From Clostridia bacterium (lineage in GTDB: Bacteria; Bacillota; Clostridia; Christensenellales; UBA1242), in the NCBI GenBank assembly GCA_017464845.1, contig JAFTYD010000011.1:1-61473 (forward strand): a DNA stretch of 61,473 nt. The letters are read 5' to 3'. Positions 48,398-55,961 of this stretch are shown here, one piece after another (position 1 is the first letter of the stretch; each line of letters begins with the position of its first letter). The position numbers were made by a program, and so were the translations under genes. Under the pieces are notes generated by a model. It worked only from the letters and a program-made list of their open reading frames with translations. It was not told where the DNA came from and did not search any database.

Positions 48398-50482
48398 TTA
48401 TAAAACAACAACAAATTCCAACTTCCTTGTATTTAAGTTTGCGGCTACTAATTGAACCTTTAACTTATCACCTAATGAGAATGTGAATTTTTGACCTTTA
48501 AGTTTCATTGTCTTTTCAAAATATAAGTATGCATCTTCAGGTAAATTTTCTACTTTTACAAGACCTTCAACAGTGTTATCAAGCTCAACAAAGAATCCGA
48601 ATTCTCTAACTTGAGTTATAACAGCATCAAACACATCTCCCACCTTATCTTTCATGAGATAAACTTTCCATAAATCGTCAACATCTCTTTCTGCTAAATC
48701 AGCATTTCTTTCACATAAACTTGATTGCTCTGAACTTTCATGAGTAAAATCAATAAGTTCTTCTTTTCTTGCTTTTGTTAACTTCTTTTTGAAACTATCC
48801 TTTATAATTCTATGAATTGTAAGATCAGGATATCTTCTAATAGGTGAAGTAAAGTGGCAATAATATTCAAGTGCTAATCCGAAGTGGCCCATATTTTCAT
48901 TTGAGTATCTTGCTTTTTGCATTGCTCTCAAAATAACTTTATTCACAGTATCTGCAAAATTTTCATCTTTAACTGTTCCAATCAATTTTTGGAAATATTT
49001 TGGATCAATATCCTTTGGTATTTCTGGATATCTTACACCTAATCCTTTCAAGAATGCACAAACATCTTGTACTTTTTCTTTCTTTGGTTTTTCATGGATT
49101 CTATAAACAAATGGCATTCCAAGTATTTCAAATTTTCTTGCTACAACTTCATTTGCAAGTACCATAAAATCTTCTATTAATCTATGAGCTATATTTCTTT
49201 CTCTTTTTCTAACCTCTGTTACATAATTATTCTCATCAAAGATGAAATATGCTTCAGGTATTTCAAAATCAAGAGCTCCTCTATTTTTTGTATTAGCTTC
49301 AAGAATATCAGCAAGTTCTCTCATAAGAATAAAATCTTCTTCAAGCATTTTTGTTTTTTCATTGAAAGAAGTTTTTGTCAACGCATCATAAACTTCTGTG
49401 TAAGTCAATCTAGCAACACTTTTAATGTATGATTCACATAACTTATGATTTACAACATTTCCATTTTTGTCAACATCCATAATACATGATAATGTTAATC
49501 TTTCTTCATTTTCCTTCAAAGAACAAATGTCATTTGATAATTTTTCTGGTAACATTGGAAGAACAGAATTTGGGAAATAAACACTTGTTCCTCTTTTAAA
49601 AGCTTCTTCATCAACAGCAGAATTTCTTTTTACATATTCCCCAACATCGGCAATATGAACACCAAGTTCATAACCTATATCAGTTCTTTTTATTGAAATA
49701 GCATCGTCAAAATCTCTTGAATCTTCTCCGTCAATTGTAAATATTCTTTCATGAGTTAAATCTAAACGATCTTTCTTTTGTTCTTTTGTTACGTGATCAG
49801 GAATTTTTGCAACTTCATCAAGAACTTCTTTTGGAAAAGCTTCATAAAGACCATGTTGTCTTATAATAGAAAGTTCTAAAGTCTTGACATCACTTTGTTT
49901 TCCTAAAACTTCAACGATATCACATTTTATATTTCCTTTTTCAGAACGAGTAAGCCTTGCAACAACAACATCTTCAACTTCAAACTTATTAGGTTTTGTT
50001 GTAATAGGAATCTTGAAACAAATTTTTGAATTTTCAGGTTCAAGATAATATTGTGAACTAACCTTTACAACAGTACCAACAAGTTTTTCGACTTGATGAT
50101 ATATTTTTACAACTTCAGCATCACTACCTTCACTTGAGGAATTGAGAACTTTGATAATAACGCTATCACCATCAATTGCACCAAAGCACTTATCTCCTGG
50201 AATAAAGAAATCATCAATCTCATCACTCACTTTACAAAATCCGTAACCTTTGGTACTACCAAAAAATCTACCTTTAAAATAATTTCTTGAAGGTATAGTA
50301 ATAAACTTTCCTTTTCTGATTTCAAATATATCTCCATCAGTTAAAAGTTTGTTAAATTCTTTTTTGATTGTTTCCAAACTCACATCAAGAGTATTGGCCA
50401 TAAATAAAAAAAGCTTGTCTATACTAGAATAGACCAAACTTTCTTTTTTAATAATATTTAATATACTTTGTCTTATTTTCAT
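48398..50482 (-). CDS. rnr: Ribonuclease R (RNB-family 3'-5' exoribonuclease)
   Basis: Processive 3'-5' exonuclease that degrades structured RNA and works with tmRNA/SmpB to clear stalled messages. 694 residues: N-terminal winged-helix (1-60), two cold-shock OB folds (60-220), RNB catalytic domain (220-560; HIADVGEYVKRNSAVDEEAF and the aspartate cluster in DGEDSRDFDDA) and a C-terminal S1 domain (610-690). No Lys-rich tail. Start 4 nt after the secG stop, so co-translated. Confidence 0.95.
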   Translation of the reverse strand: MKIRQSILNIIKKESLVYSSIDKLFLFMANTLDVSLETIKKEFNKLLTDGDIFEIRKGKFITIPSRNYFKGRFFGSTKGYGFCKVSDEIDDFFIPGDKCFGAIDGDSVIIKVLNSSSEGSDAEVVKIYHQVEKLVGTVVKVSSQYYLEPENSKICFKIPITTKPNKFEVEDVVVARLTRSEKGNIKCDIVEVLGKQSDVKTLELSIIRQHGLYEAFPKEVLDEVAKIPDHVTKEQKKDRLDLTHERIFTIDGEDSRDFDDAISIKRTDIGYELGVHIADVGEYVKRNSAVDEEAFKRGTSVYFPNSVLPMLPEKLSNDICSLKENEERLTLSCIMDVDKNGNVVNHKLCESYIKSVARLTYTEVYDALTKTSFNEKTKMLEEDFILMRELADILEANTKNRGALDFEIPEAYFIFDENNYVTEVRKRERNIAHRLIEDFMVLANEVVARKFEILGMPFVYRIHEKPKKEKVQDVCAFLKGLGVRYPEIPKDIDPKYFQKLIGTVKDENFADTVNKVILRAMQKARYSNENMGHFGLALEYYCHFTSPIRRYPDLTIHRIIKDSFKKKLTKARKEELIDFTHESSEQSSLCERNADLAERDVDDLWKVYLMKDKVGDVFDAVITQVREFGFFVELDNTVEGLVKVENLPEDAYLYFEKTMKLKGQKFTFSLGDKLKVQLVAANLNTRKLEFVVVL

Positions 50483-50486
50483 TCAC

Positions 50487-50798
50487 TTAACCATTAATCA
50501 ATTTAGTTATCATATACAAAATTACGCAAACAAGCATTACACAAGCCATTATTATTGTAATTTTTTTCAATTTACCATCTCTTGAAGAACTCTTGTTTTG
50601 AGAGTAATAACTTTCTTGAGAACCGGTAATTACATTTGAACTTGTTCCTTCTGTATCATTAGATTGCATTAAAACAGTGATTATCATAGTAATAGCACAA
50701 GCTATTATTATGCAAAACAACACTATTCTTATAATCGGGAATGTTTTTGTAATAAAATCTGATTGCAAATCATCAGCAAGCATAGGTAAAAATTTCAC
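50487..50798 (-). CDS. secG: Preprotein translocase subunit SecG
   Basis: Small SecYEG-associated membrane protein. 103 residues with two hydrophobic helices (about 22-45 and 80-100) joined by a polar, Ser/Gly-rich loop, the SecG layout (first helix ends MQSNDTEG). It is longer at the N-terminus than most SecG proteins. First gene of the secG-rnr-smpB-ssrA cluster. Confidence 0.85.
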   Translation of the reverse strand: MKFLPMLADDLQSDFITKTFPIIRIVLFCIIIACAITMIITVLMQSNDTEGTSSNVITGSQESYYSQNKSSSRDGKLKKITIIMACVMLVCVILYMITKLING

Positions 50799-50814
50799 TT
50801 TAATTCTCCTTAAT

Positions 50815-51051
50815 CTAATTTCTCGCTATACTTACAACCACCACGATTGCTATGGCAATAGCTGCAAGGATAACAAAACCTATATGAAATCTTTGATCCC
50901 CTCTATTATAAGTCCAGAATAACATTCTCATAATAGACATCAAAGCAATGATAGAACAAATACACATAACTGCAAGATAAAGACCAGAACTCCATCCATT
51001 AACCCAGTTAACGATATCATTCCACATTGAACAAACCATATTCATTGTCAT
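50815..51051 (-). CDS. Small two-helix membrane protein
   Basis: About 78 residues with two hydrophobic helices (about 25-45 and 55-78) separated by a short NRGDQRFHIG loop. Start chosen at ATG 51051 with GAGGTG upstream, the same arrangement as at 41141; the frame begins at GTG 51063. It sits 16 nt upstream of secG and is probably co-transcribed. No family recognised. Confidence 0.55.
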   Translation of the reverse strand: MTMNMVCSMWNDIVNWVNGWSSGLYLAVMCICSIIALMSIMRMLFWTYNRGDQRFHIGFVILAAIAIAIVVVVSIARN

Positions 51052-51179
51052 ATAACACCTCACTTTCGTTGATTAATTATAACATAATATATATTAGATT
51101 TCAAGTATTTTATTTAAATTTGTTTAATTAATATCTATGTTATTATAAAATCTACAAAATATTGCAAAATGACATAAAC

Positions 51180-51767
51180 TTAATTTGATAAAGTCATATT
51201 TTTGATTTTCTTATAAATTTGTTTCCAAGTTTTTACTCTTTCAATCCTGTTATCTTTAAAATCTTTATTATGAGGATTTGTCATTATCATTAATTTGATA
51301 TTTGTATCCTTAAATTCCAACAAAGTTTTAGGCATATCATCAATAAAAACATCAATACCTAATTCTTGACTTATTCCTGCTTTTTTTTCATAACCGATTA
51401 AAATTTTATCATAATTTATTTTTTTTCTATGTAACCACCTAGCAGACATTCCTTCAGGATCTTTTAAATGTCTTTTATCTCTTGCAGTAATAAAATAAAT
51501 TTCATGACCAAGTTCTTTTATTTTGTTGATATATTTTGAAGCATTTTTTCTTTCAATAGCATCTTCAAGCATTATATCAGCATATTGCTTCCAAAAAGAA
51601 ATCTTTTCTTCATCACTTTGCCAATCAACCATTTCTGTTACATAGTTTGTTTTTTTATTGATAATTTTTCTATCAAGTTTATTCATCTTTAAATAGTTTT
51701 TAACAGTCTTGTAATACACAGGATAATTAGCCGTTGTTGTATCGTCAATATCAATTCCAATTTTCAT
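51180..51767 (-). CDS. HAD-superfamily 5' nucleotidase, NT5C/deoxyribonucleotidase type
   Basis: A 195-residue HAD phosphatase. Catalytic block IGIDIDDTTT (two Asp four residues apart in the DxDxT pattern), motif II FITARD and motif IV VFIDDMPKT. The NT5C type removes phosphate from (deoxy)nucleoside monophosphates. It stands alone with its own short leader. Role could be dNMP balancing; the exact substrate is not shown. Confidence 0.7.
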   Translation of the reverse strand: MKIGIDIDDTTTANYPVYYKTVKNYLKMNKLDRKIINKKTNYVTEMVDWQSDEEKISFWKQYADIMLEDAIERKNASKYINKIKELGHEIYFITARDKRHLKDPEGMSARWLHRKKINYDKILIGYEKKAGISQELGIDVFIDDMPKTLLEFKDTNIKLMIMTNPHNKDFKDNRIERVKTWKQIYKKIKNMTLSN

Positions 51768-51880
51768 AAAAAACCTCTTAAAAAATTTATAAGCAATTTA
51801 TTATATCATAACTTAAAAATAAAAACCAAATTAAAATCAAAGAATTATTTATGTAAAACAATATTTTGATTATAAAAACA

Positions 51881-51908
51881 AAAAAAACGAGATTATACTC
51901 GTTTTTTT
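51881..51908 (-). terminator. Intrinsic terminator of the 325-residue membrane protein gene
   Basis: Perfect 11-bp stem (51881-51891 with 51898-51908), 6-nt loop, 10 nt after the stop codon on the minus strand. Confidence 0.8.
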
Positions 51909-51918
51909 AAAATGTATC

Positions 51919-52896
51919 TTACATATTTTCGATTTCGGAATTCTCAATTTTTGGTTCTATAGGTTTTATCATTTTCTTTGATAAAATAGCACCTACCATT
52001 CCCATAAGACCTGTCAAAACAAAGAATAATCCAAAACTTGTTAAATCATTGTATAGTATATTACTAAAACAACCTAAATTTATTACGAAAATTACAACAA
52101 CACCAATCGCTGCTATCATAATAAATACAAAAAATTCAACAGGATATTTAAACAACAATGAAAACAAAATTAAGACACTTGTAACTATACAAACAATAGC
52201 TGTATATAAAAATATGTTTGTGTTATAAACTTTTTTAAATTCACCTTCATCATTTACAAAAATTTTTAATTTTGAAACTTTTACCATTTCCAATGGAATA
52301 ATTGTTCTATACTTTACATCATCTAATTCATATTCAACAATTGTATCATATTTAATTGTTGTGTAAGTTGTAGAAACTTCTTTTCCATATTCATCAATTT
52401 TTACTGTTTCTTTATATTTTTTATCACCTTTTTCTATTTTTTGTTCAACAATAGTTGCTGTTACAACATTATAATTGTCTTTTTTATCCTTATAAAGAAA
52501 ACCAAATATTCCAGCTATAACCAACAAAATAATTAAAAACACTACTCTAACAATTACATCTGTTTTTTTAATAGGTTTTGTGCAATCAAATATTAAATTT
52601 GTTTTTCTTCTACTATTAACAACTTTTTTTCCAGAATATTCTGTTGGTGAACCATTTTCAAATTGATCTAAAACTTTTTCTTTTAATAATCTTTTATTGT
52701 TAATAATGTTGAAAACAATAATAACGACAACCATTACTAACGGAATTATATTCCATATAGTAAAAATTTTATTACACAATTGAAAAATAACAAAACCTAG
52801 TTGTATTAAATACAAAGAAAAACTGATAAAAATTATTTTAATTGATTTTCTTAATACCTTATCATAATCTTCTTGACTTAATTTTTCTAAATCCAT
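51919..52896 (-). CDS. Multi-pass membrane protein, DUF3592-like
   Basis: A 325-residue protein with two helices near the N-terminus (20-65), one at about 115-135, a polar mid-region (140-210) with a strand pattern like DUF3592 (YDTIVEYELDDVKYRTI then IFVNDEGEF), and three C-terminal helices (220-310). The last 15 residues repeat short PxIENSE units. Function unknown. Own terminator; 18 nt downstream of the pyrophosphatase-like gene. Confidence 0.5.
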   Translation of the reverse strand: MDLEKLSQEDYDKVLRKSIKIIFISFSLYLIQLGFVIFQLCNKIFTIWNIIPLVMVVVIIVFNIINNKRLLKEKVLDQFENGSPTEYSGKKVVNSRRKTNLIFDCTKPIKKTDVIVRVVFLIILLVIAGIFGFLYKDKKDNYNVVTATIVEQKIEKGDKKYKETVKIDEYGKEVSTTYTTIKYDTIVEYELDDVKYRTIIPLEMVKVSKLKIFVNDEGEFKKVYNTNIFLYTAIVCIVTSVLILFSLLFKYPVEFFVFIMIAAIGVVVIFVINLGCFSNILYNDLTSFGLFFVLTGLMGMVGAILSKKMIKPIEPKIENSEIENM

Positions 52897-52914
52897 ATTC
52901 TTCCTTCTAATTGC

Positions 52915-53250
52915 TTATCTAATAATAACAGATTCAAACCATTTTTCTTGAAAATGAGTTAACTCCCTTATTTCATCATCAGTAAAAGTTTTTCCATTTT
53001 CTACAACAATTAATTTATCATCGTCATCATCTAATCTATGAATTATTGCTATAACTTTTCCTTCAAAAGTTTCAAGAGGTTCATTTTCCCCAAGTACATA
53101 AACATCTAATTCTTCACCATCACCTGAAATTGTATTTGGAATATAACCATAATTTACTTCATATTTAAAATTATGTTTTGGGTGAAGTGAATTTAAAGGT
53201 CTATCAATAAATACTTTTACCACCTTACCTAAATAATCTTTGTTATCCAC
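52915..53250 (-). CDS. Short inorganic-pyrophosphatase-like protein
   Basis: A 111-residue protein with the core of family I pyrophosphatase: NYGYIPNTISGDGEELDVYV and RLDDDDDKLIVV, i.e. the DGD-LDV and D-DK metal-binding blocks. It lacks the N-terminal part of canonical 170-220-residue enzymes and is a known short clostridial form. Whether it hydrolyses pyrophosphate is not established. Precedes the membrane protein gene and follows the PIN gene closely. Confidence 0.7.
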   Translation of the reverse strand: MDNKDYLGKVVKVFIDRPLNSLHPKHNFKYEVNYGYIPNTISGDGEELDVYVLGENEPLETFEGKVIAIIHRLDDDDDKLIVVENGKTFTDDEIRELTHFQEKWFESVIIR

Positions 53251-53259
53251 ATTATCTCC

Positions 53260-53874
53260 TTATTTACCTAAATTTGGATGCATTTCAACAAAGGCAGTTG
53301 GTTTTGAAATTTGAATCTTATCCATTCTATCATAACCTCTGTTTGACATTTCACTTCTTGTATGTTTTTGCTTAAACATTTTATTAACTTCTCTAATAGT
53401 AAAAACTCTTGTTGTAAAATGTTTGTCATAAGTTATTACATCATAACCTAAAATTGAAGCTTGTGCCATAATAAAGGCATCATTCATTCCATTGAATTTA
53501 TTAGGGTCATAATGAAAAGCATATTCCCCTGAAGATGTTTGAGTATTAAAATAATCATTTCTTAATTCATAAGCTAATCTTATTTCATCTTGACTAAATA
53601 CATGGAGTTTGATTTTTTTATTATTTTTAATATAATCTTCAACCAATGGTCCAAATCTTTTTGTACCTTGTTGAATTTCATTCAAAATAGTTGGTGTAAT
53701 TTCAGCAATAATTTCTCCACGTTCAATCATGTTATAAAGTTTTTCAATACTTCTTGCATAATAATAATTCATATTATCAGAAGCAGCTAACTTTTTATAG
53801 TCTCTTACTTTATCATACTTTGCAAGACTAATAACAATATTTGTATCCAATATATATGGTCTGTCGTATTTCAT
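53260..53874 (-). CDS. PIN-domain protein (VapC-like RNase)
   Basis: A 204-residue PIN-fold protein: LDTNIVIS with the first catalytic Asp, ITPTILNEIQQG with the conserved Glu, and NDAFIMAQASILGYDVITYDKHF with two further Asp residues, so the four-acid centre is complete. The 30-residue C-terminal tail (KQHTRSEMSNRGYD...) is extra. Its ATG overlaps the stop of the small upstream gene by one base (TAATG), a toxin-antitoxin-like arrangement. RNase toxin activity is inferred. Confidence 0.65.
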   Translation of the reverse strand: MKYDRPYILDTNIVISLAKYDKVRDYKKLAASDNMNYYYARSIEKLYNMIERGEIIAEITPTILNEIQQGTKRFGPLVEDYIKNNKKIKLHVFSQDEIRLAYELRNDYFNTQTSSGEYAFHYDPNKFNGMNDAFIMAQASILGYDVITYDKHFTTRVFTIREVNKMFKQKHTRSEMSNRGYDRMDKIQISKPTAFVEMHPNLGK

Positions 53875-54077
53875 TAATCATTCCCTCCTTCGTCTGAAGT
53901 AACAATATCAAGACCTAATTTTTTCGCATAATTTATTGCTTCTTCTTCTTGTTTTTTATAATATTCAAGCACTTCATCTTTAGTCATTTTTCCAACAACT
54001 TGGTCTTGCTCAGCTCTATATTCTTTATAAGCTTCGCACATTTCTTTTATTGTTGGTAATTTTTCTTCTTTTTCCAT
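53874..54077 (-). CDS. Small acidic partner of the PIN protein (putative antitoxin)
   Basis: A 67-residue helical, acidic protein. Start ATG 54077 chosen with AGGAG 8 nt before it. It ends in TSDEGGND and its stop overlaps the PIN gene start by one base; the PIN ribosome binding site GGAGGGA sits in its last codons, so translation is coupled. No DNA-binding motif is obvious, so antitoxin status rests on position and size alone. Confidence 0.5.
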   Translation of the reverse strand: MEKEEKLPTIKEMCEAYKEYRAEQDQVVGKMTKDEVLEYYKKQEEEAINYAKKLGLDIVTSDEGGND

Positions 54078-54179
54078 AATGCACACTCCTTTACATTTCT
54101 ATAATACATTAATCTTTTCTAAAAGTCAATATAAAATAAAAACAATATATATAATATATTAAACAACAATCAAAATAAA

Positions 54180-54205
54180 AAATCGAAACAAAAAAGTTTC
54201 GATTT
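54180..54205 (-). terminator. Intrinsic terminator of the Nudix gene
   Basis: 10-bp perfect stem (54180-54189 with 54196-54205), A6 loop, T-rich on the minus strand; separates the Nudix gene from the PIN pair. Confidence 0.65.
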
Positions 54206-54255
54206 AAAATTTTATCTTTAATTAACACCAACTTTAAATGAAATTTTACTTTAAA

Positions 54256-54675
54256 TTATTTATTGCTTTTCAACAAAAATTCTTTAACTATTTTGAAAAA
54301 TTTTGAATGAGAATCATGATATGTAAGATTAGTTGGTTCATCATCAAAAAACCCAATTTTTTCCATTTCATATTCATTAGGTAATTCTTCTAATTTTTTA
54401 ACCTCTGCAAAAAGTAAAATGCCATAAGATGAAATACTATAAACACAAACAGGATAAATATCAAATTCTGTTGCACCTGTTTCTTCATATAACTCTCTTT
54501 TTGCAGCAGACAAATAATCTTCTCCTTCCTCAATATGCCCACCAGGAATTTCCCAAGTTTCTCTATCTTTATGTTTACAATAAATCCACTTATTGTTATA
54601 TCTACAAACAATAACTGCCCTTGTAAATAACTTTTCATCAACTGTATCTAAATCATAAAAATTAACTTCAAACAT
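54256..54675 (-). CDS. Nudix hydrolase
   Basis: A 139-residue protein with a perfect Nudix box GGHIEEGEDYLSAAKRELYE then ETGA. Similar to 8-oxo-dGTPase/MutT-like small Nudix enzymes, but the substrate cannot be assigned. Ends in its own terminator and is followed upstream by the MBL-fold gene on the same strand. Confidence 0.85.
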   Translation of the reverse strand: MFEVNFYDLDTVDEKLFTRAVIVCRYNNKWIYCKHKDRETWEIPGGHIEEGEDYLSAAKRELYEETGATEFDIYPVCVYSISSYGILLFAEVKKLEELPNEYEMEKIGFFDDEPTNLTYHDSHSKFFKIVKEFLLKSNK

Positions 54676-54769
54676 AGTATTTTCTCCTCATAAAACAACA
54701 ACTAAAATATTTTGTTTTTTATAACAACATTCATATTATTTTTATAAAATCGGTAAAAAACTATAATTT

Positions 54770-55540
54770 TTAAATATTTTTGATGATATTTTTGCCATTT
54801 TTTGTTATTTTATTATTTTCAATAACAATTCTATCACCTGTATCAACAACATTTATTTTTAATTCCTCAGCATTAAAAAACACCTTATTAATACAATGTA
54901 TTGCAAAAAAAGTTTTATCTAAATTTTCATTTTGAAATTTTGAATACCAATCATAACCTAAATGATTTTCTGTAGTTGATTCACCACAACATTCCAAAAA
55001 CATAACATCACATTCGTTAACAAAATTATCTAAATTTGGTGTGTAAGTACAATCTCCAGAAAAACCAAATTTTGTTTTTCCATCATTGAAAACATAACCA
55101 ATATCAACAAGTCTTCCATGCTTTAATTCATGCATTGTAACTGTGTAACCATCAATTTCAATTGTCTTTGAAAAGTCATCAATTTCTACAATATTTATAT
55201 ATTTTTCAATATCATCATTTTCAAAAAGAACTTTAAATAAACTAGCCATATCAGTTAAAAACTTCTTAAAATTTTTTGGTCCATAAATTGTTAAAGTTTT
55301 ATATTTTTCAGCAGGATTATATTGAATATGTTGACATAAAAACTGTAATAAAGAAACACAATGATCTGAATGAATATGTGTAATAAAAATATGCTTAACT
55401 TTTAAAAAATCAATTCCATTTTTTTCTAAATATTTTGATGTCCCCTCACCACAATCAATTAAAATATCTTTTCCAAGTGCATAACAACTAGCAGGTCTAT
55501 CTGTCCAAGATATACTTGAACCAATAACAGTAACTTCCAT
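54770..55540 (-). CDS. RNase Z-like metallo-beta-lactamase-fold hydrolase
   Basis: A 256-residue MBL-fold protein: GSSISWTDRPASCYAL start, metal motif THIHSDHC, GFSGDCTYTPNL and FLECCGES. The layout (HxHxDH, later Asp and His in FAIHCINK) is close to RNase Z/arylsulfatase-like MBL enzymes, but the RNase Z exosite arm is not visible, so tRNA processing is not claimed. It is the last leftward gene before the viperin locus and is transcribed away from it. Confidence 0.7.
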   Translation of the reverse strand: MEVTVIGSSISWTDRPASCYALGKDILIDCGEGTSKYLEKNGIDFLKVKHIFITHIHSDHCVSLLQFLCQHIQYNPAEKYKTLTIYGPKNFKKFLTDMASLFKVLFENDDIEKYINIVEIDDFSKTIEIDGYTVTMHELKHGRLVDIGYVFNDGKTKFGFSGDCTYTPNLDNFVNECDVMFLECCGESTTENHLGYDWYSKFQNENLDKTFFAIHCINKVFFNAEELKINVVDTGDRIVIENNKITKNGKNIIKNI

Positions 55541-55717
55541 AATATCTCCTTTGTTAAATTATTTTTACATTAATTCATAATATAATAAAAATCCTTTTTA
55601 ATTATAACATATAATTTTCTTTTGTTAAATAATTTTTTATATTTTTAAAATATAAATAAAAATAATAAATAGAAGGATAAAAATTTTAACATTTATTGCT
55701 ATTTTTATTCAATTTTA

Positions 55718-55746
55718 TTGACAATCTAATTTTTATACCATATAAT
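55718..55746 (+). promoter_or_regulatory. Consensus promoter of the RNase III-viperin-Smr operon
   Basis: -35 TTGACA (55718-55723), 17-nt spacer, -10 TATAAT (55741-55746), perfect consensus on both elements. Transcription should start near 55753, leaving about 209 nt of leader before the ATG. Confidence 0.9.
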
Positions 55747-55752
55747 AACATT

Positions 55753-55961
55753 GCAGAATTAAAAGGTATTACTTTTTTGTGAATACGGAATAAGTATTGC
55801 TATGTTGAATACAAGATGTTGATATTCAACCCGATTTTTCAAAAAACTATCGGTAACGACATTATTAAATAATCTCGAAACCTCCTGATAATTCTGTAAA
55901 GCTACGGGAATTTATACCGTTTTATTTAACTAAACAGAATATGCAAAAGGAGGACTATTTT
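55753..55961 (+). promoter_or_regulatory. Structured 5' leader with five hairpins and a sequestered ribosome binding site
   Basis: Serial hairpins seen: (A) 55761-55765 with 55772-55776; (B) 55782-55786 with 55794-55798; (C) perfect 8 bp, 55804-55811 with 55823-55830, 11-nt loop; (D) 55831-55835 with 55849-55853, directly abutting C; (E) CCTCCT 55881-55886 with AGGAGG 55948-55953 plus ATTCTG 55891-55896 with CAGAAT 55935-55940. Hairpin E buries the Shine-Dalgarno of the 758-residue gene. No riboswitch class is recognised. Confidence 0.65.
55912..55927. repeat. Left arm of inverted repeat flanking the RNase III gene
   Basis: 16-nt arm, perfectly complementary to 58238-58253, lying in the loop of the ribosome-binding-site hairpin E. 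Matching extends imperfectly for a few bases on each side. Confidence 0.7.

Noticed and set aside
55753-55961. Resemblance of the AAAGCTACGGG stretch in the viperin-operon leader to a cyclic-di-GMP (GEMM) riboswitch
   Set aside because: The other conserved parts of GEMM (GGCAAACC, tetraloop and CGCAAAGC context) are not there; one short match is not enough.
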